64,000 nt of DNA from JAKAWQ01 sp035509315 (lineage in GTDB: Bacteria > Pseudomonadota > Alphaproteobacteria > Acetobacterales > Acetobacteraceae), in assembly GCA_035509315.1 (NCBI GenBank), contig DATJLS010000003.1:124001-188000 (forward strand). The letters run 5' to 3'. The notes under the pieces are model-generated. The model worked only from the letters and a program-made list of their open reading frames with translations. It had not been told where the DNA came from and made no database searches. Made by a program: the position numbers and the translations under genes. Below, one piece after another: positions 63,031-64,000 of the stretch (position 1 is the stretch's first letter; each line of letters starts with the position of its first letter).

Positions 63031-64000
63031 ATGGACGTGGAATCCGAAGGCGATACCAATCTCAGCGGCCGGCGCGCTGCCTGGCAGCGCCAAGCCCTCG
63101 ATCCGGCGGCCAAGGCGCTGCTGGCCCGCGATTCGCGCGCCTTCCTCCACCAATCCGTCTCCACCCCCTGCCTCAACGCAATCGCCCGCGCCGAAGGCAT
63201 CTGGATCGAGGACATGGCCGGGCGGCGCTATATGGATTTCCACGGCAACAACGTCCATCACATCGGCTACGGCCATCCGCGTCTCAAGCGCGCGATCTCC
63301 GCGCAGATGGAGGCGCTCTCCTTCGCTCCGCGCCGCTATGCCTGCGAGCCCGCTGTGGCCCTGGCGGAAAAGCTCGGCATGATCGCGCCGGGCAATCTTG
63401 CGAAACTGCTCTTCACCACGGGCGGATCGGACGCGGTGGAAGTGGCGGTGAAGATCGCGCGCGCTTTCACGGGGCGTTTCAAGACTCTCTCCTTCTGGGA
63501 TTCCTTTCACGGCGCCGGCATCGGTGCGGCAAGCCTCTCCGGCGAGGCGCTGTTCCGCTCAGGCCCGGCAGCACCCCTCGTCGCCGGCGCGCAGCACCTC
63601 GCCCCGTTTGCCTGCTATCGCTGCCCCTATGGCCATGAGGTGGATGAGGACGGGCATCCGTTCCTCGCGCGCTGTCATGCCGCCTGCGCGGAGATGGTCG
63701 AGTATGTGCTCGCTCGTGAGGGCGACGTCGCCGCGGTGATCGCTGAGCCCGCGCGCGCGGTGCCCTATGTGCCGCCACCCGGCTATTGGCAGAAAGTGCG
63801 CGCGGCCTGCGATCGGCATGGCGCGCTGCTCATCTTCGATGAGATCCCGACCGGCCTCGGCAAGACCGGCCGGATGTTCGCCTGCGAGCATGACGACGTG
63901 GTGCCGGACATCCTGGTGCTGGGCAAGGCGCTCGGCGGGGGGATGCTGCCGATCGCCGCGGTGATTGCGCGGTCCGAGCTCGATGTCGGTCACGAATGGG
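63031..64000 (+). CDS. Class III aminotransferase-fold protein, possibly PbfA-like, runs off the window
   Basis: 323 residues seen, C-terminus missing. MDVESEGDTNLSGRRAAWQ, FLHQSVSTPCLNAIARAEG, YMDFHGNNVHHIGYGHP, FTTGGSDAVEVAVKIARAFTGRFKTLSFWDSFHGAGIGAASL, AVIAEPARAVPYVPP, FDEIPTGLGKTGRMFA and the PLP Lys in VLGKALGGGMLP are present. The HQS-STPC and FHGNNVH pattern recalls (R)-1-hydroxy-2-aminoethylphosphonate ammonia-lyase (PbfA) and related uncharacterised enzymes. If so, phosphonate genes should lie just right of the window. AAAGGAA lies 6 nt upstream of the ATG. Confidence 0.8.
   Translation, partial: MDVESEGDTNLSGRRAAWQRQALDPAAKALLARDSRAFLHQSVSTPCLNAIARAEGIWIEDMAGRRYMDFHGNNVHHIGYGHPRLKRAISAQMEALSFAPRRYACEPAVALAEKLGMIAPGNLAKLLFTTGGSDAVEVAVKIARAFTGRFKTLSFWDSFHGAGIGAASLSGEALFRSGPAAPLVAGAQHLAPFACYRCPYGHEVDEDGHPFLARCHAACAEMVEYVLAREGDVAAVIAEPARAVPYVPPPGYWQKVRAACDRHGALLIFDEIPTGLGKTGRMFACEHDDVVPDILVLGKALGGGMLPIAAVIARSELDVGHEW

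Overview
The window is GC-rich, densely coded DNA from an alphaproteobacterium. The gene order mltB-rlpA-dacA-tmk-holB-metG-tatD-MBL hydrolase, the 2-methylcitrate genes, a histone H1-like Lys/Ala/Arg protein and an OmpR-type regulator of the PetR kind all point to Rhodospirillales/Acetobacterales (Acetobacteraceae-like). No rRNA or species marker is present, so the genus is open. The content is chromosomal housekeeping and metabolic genes; there is no phage, plasmid or CRISPR signal.

Layout. 1-9115: a minus-strand housekeeping operon for cell-wall enzymes, dTMP kinase, DNA polymerase III delta prime, Met-tRNA synthetase, TatD and an MBL hydrolase, with a DUF4239 membrane gene set between metG and tatD. 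9232-14412: an MmgE/PrpD protein, aminopeptidase N and a GT2. 14523-20707: a branched-chain amino-acid type ABC transporter whose second permease and first ATPase are fused, followed by a DegT aminotransferase. 21219-26537: RraA-like aldolase, malate synthase G, a GT4 and 3-oxo-tetronate kinase. 26914-30491: histone-like protein and prpD/prpC. 30661: tRNA-Ser(CGA). 30751-37994: a patchy region with an IS3-family remnant, a Ca2+/H+ antiporter-like gene, a cobalamin-riboswitch-controlled Ni/Co permease, an AraC regulator broken by a 13-bp tandem duplication, a hydrolase remnant and UspA. 37995-49098: DUF2306 protein, argH, dihydroorotase, asnB, ygfZ, hslO, a lipoprotein, a response regulator and ribA. 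49112-64000: a 67-aa protein coupled to a lone molybdenum hydroxylase subunit, dehydrogenases, ergothioneine genes egtB-egtD, hydantoinase A/B, cytochrome c, a GT2 and two divergent class III aminotransferase-fold genes.

The strongest non-coding signal is several families of short dispersed repeats (about 45-180 bp), many with CTAG at an end. They sit almost only between genes. In five cases the TAG stop codon of the neighbouring gene overlaps or abuts the repeat end. In one case a repeat directly abuts the start codon of otnK. A separate 178-bp element with perfect 20-bp inverted ends looks like a MITE.

The nickel/cobalt permease has a readable sigma70-type promoter, a full cobalamin aptamer and the coding region in a row, so it is best read as a B12-repressed cobalt importer. 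The propionate (prp), glyoxylate (glcB) and tetronate (otnK) genes suggest growth on short-chain and sugar-derived acids. egtB/egtD indicate ergothioneine synthesis. Start codons were chosen from Shine-Dalgarno spacing and family N-termini; several ATG-rich upstream extensions were discarded because they run through repeats or neighbouring genes.
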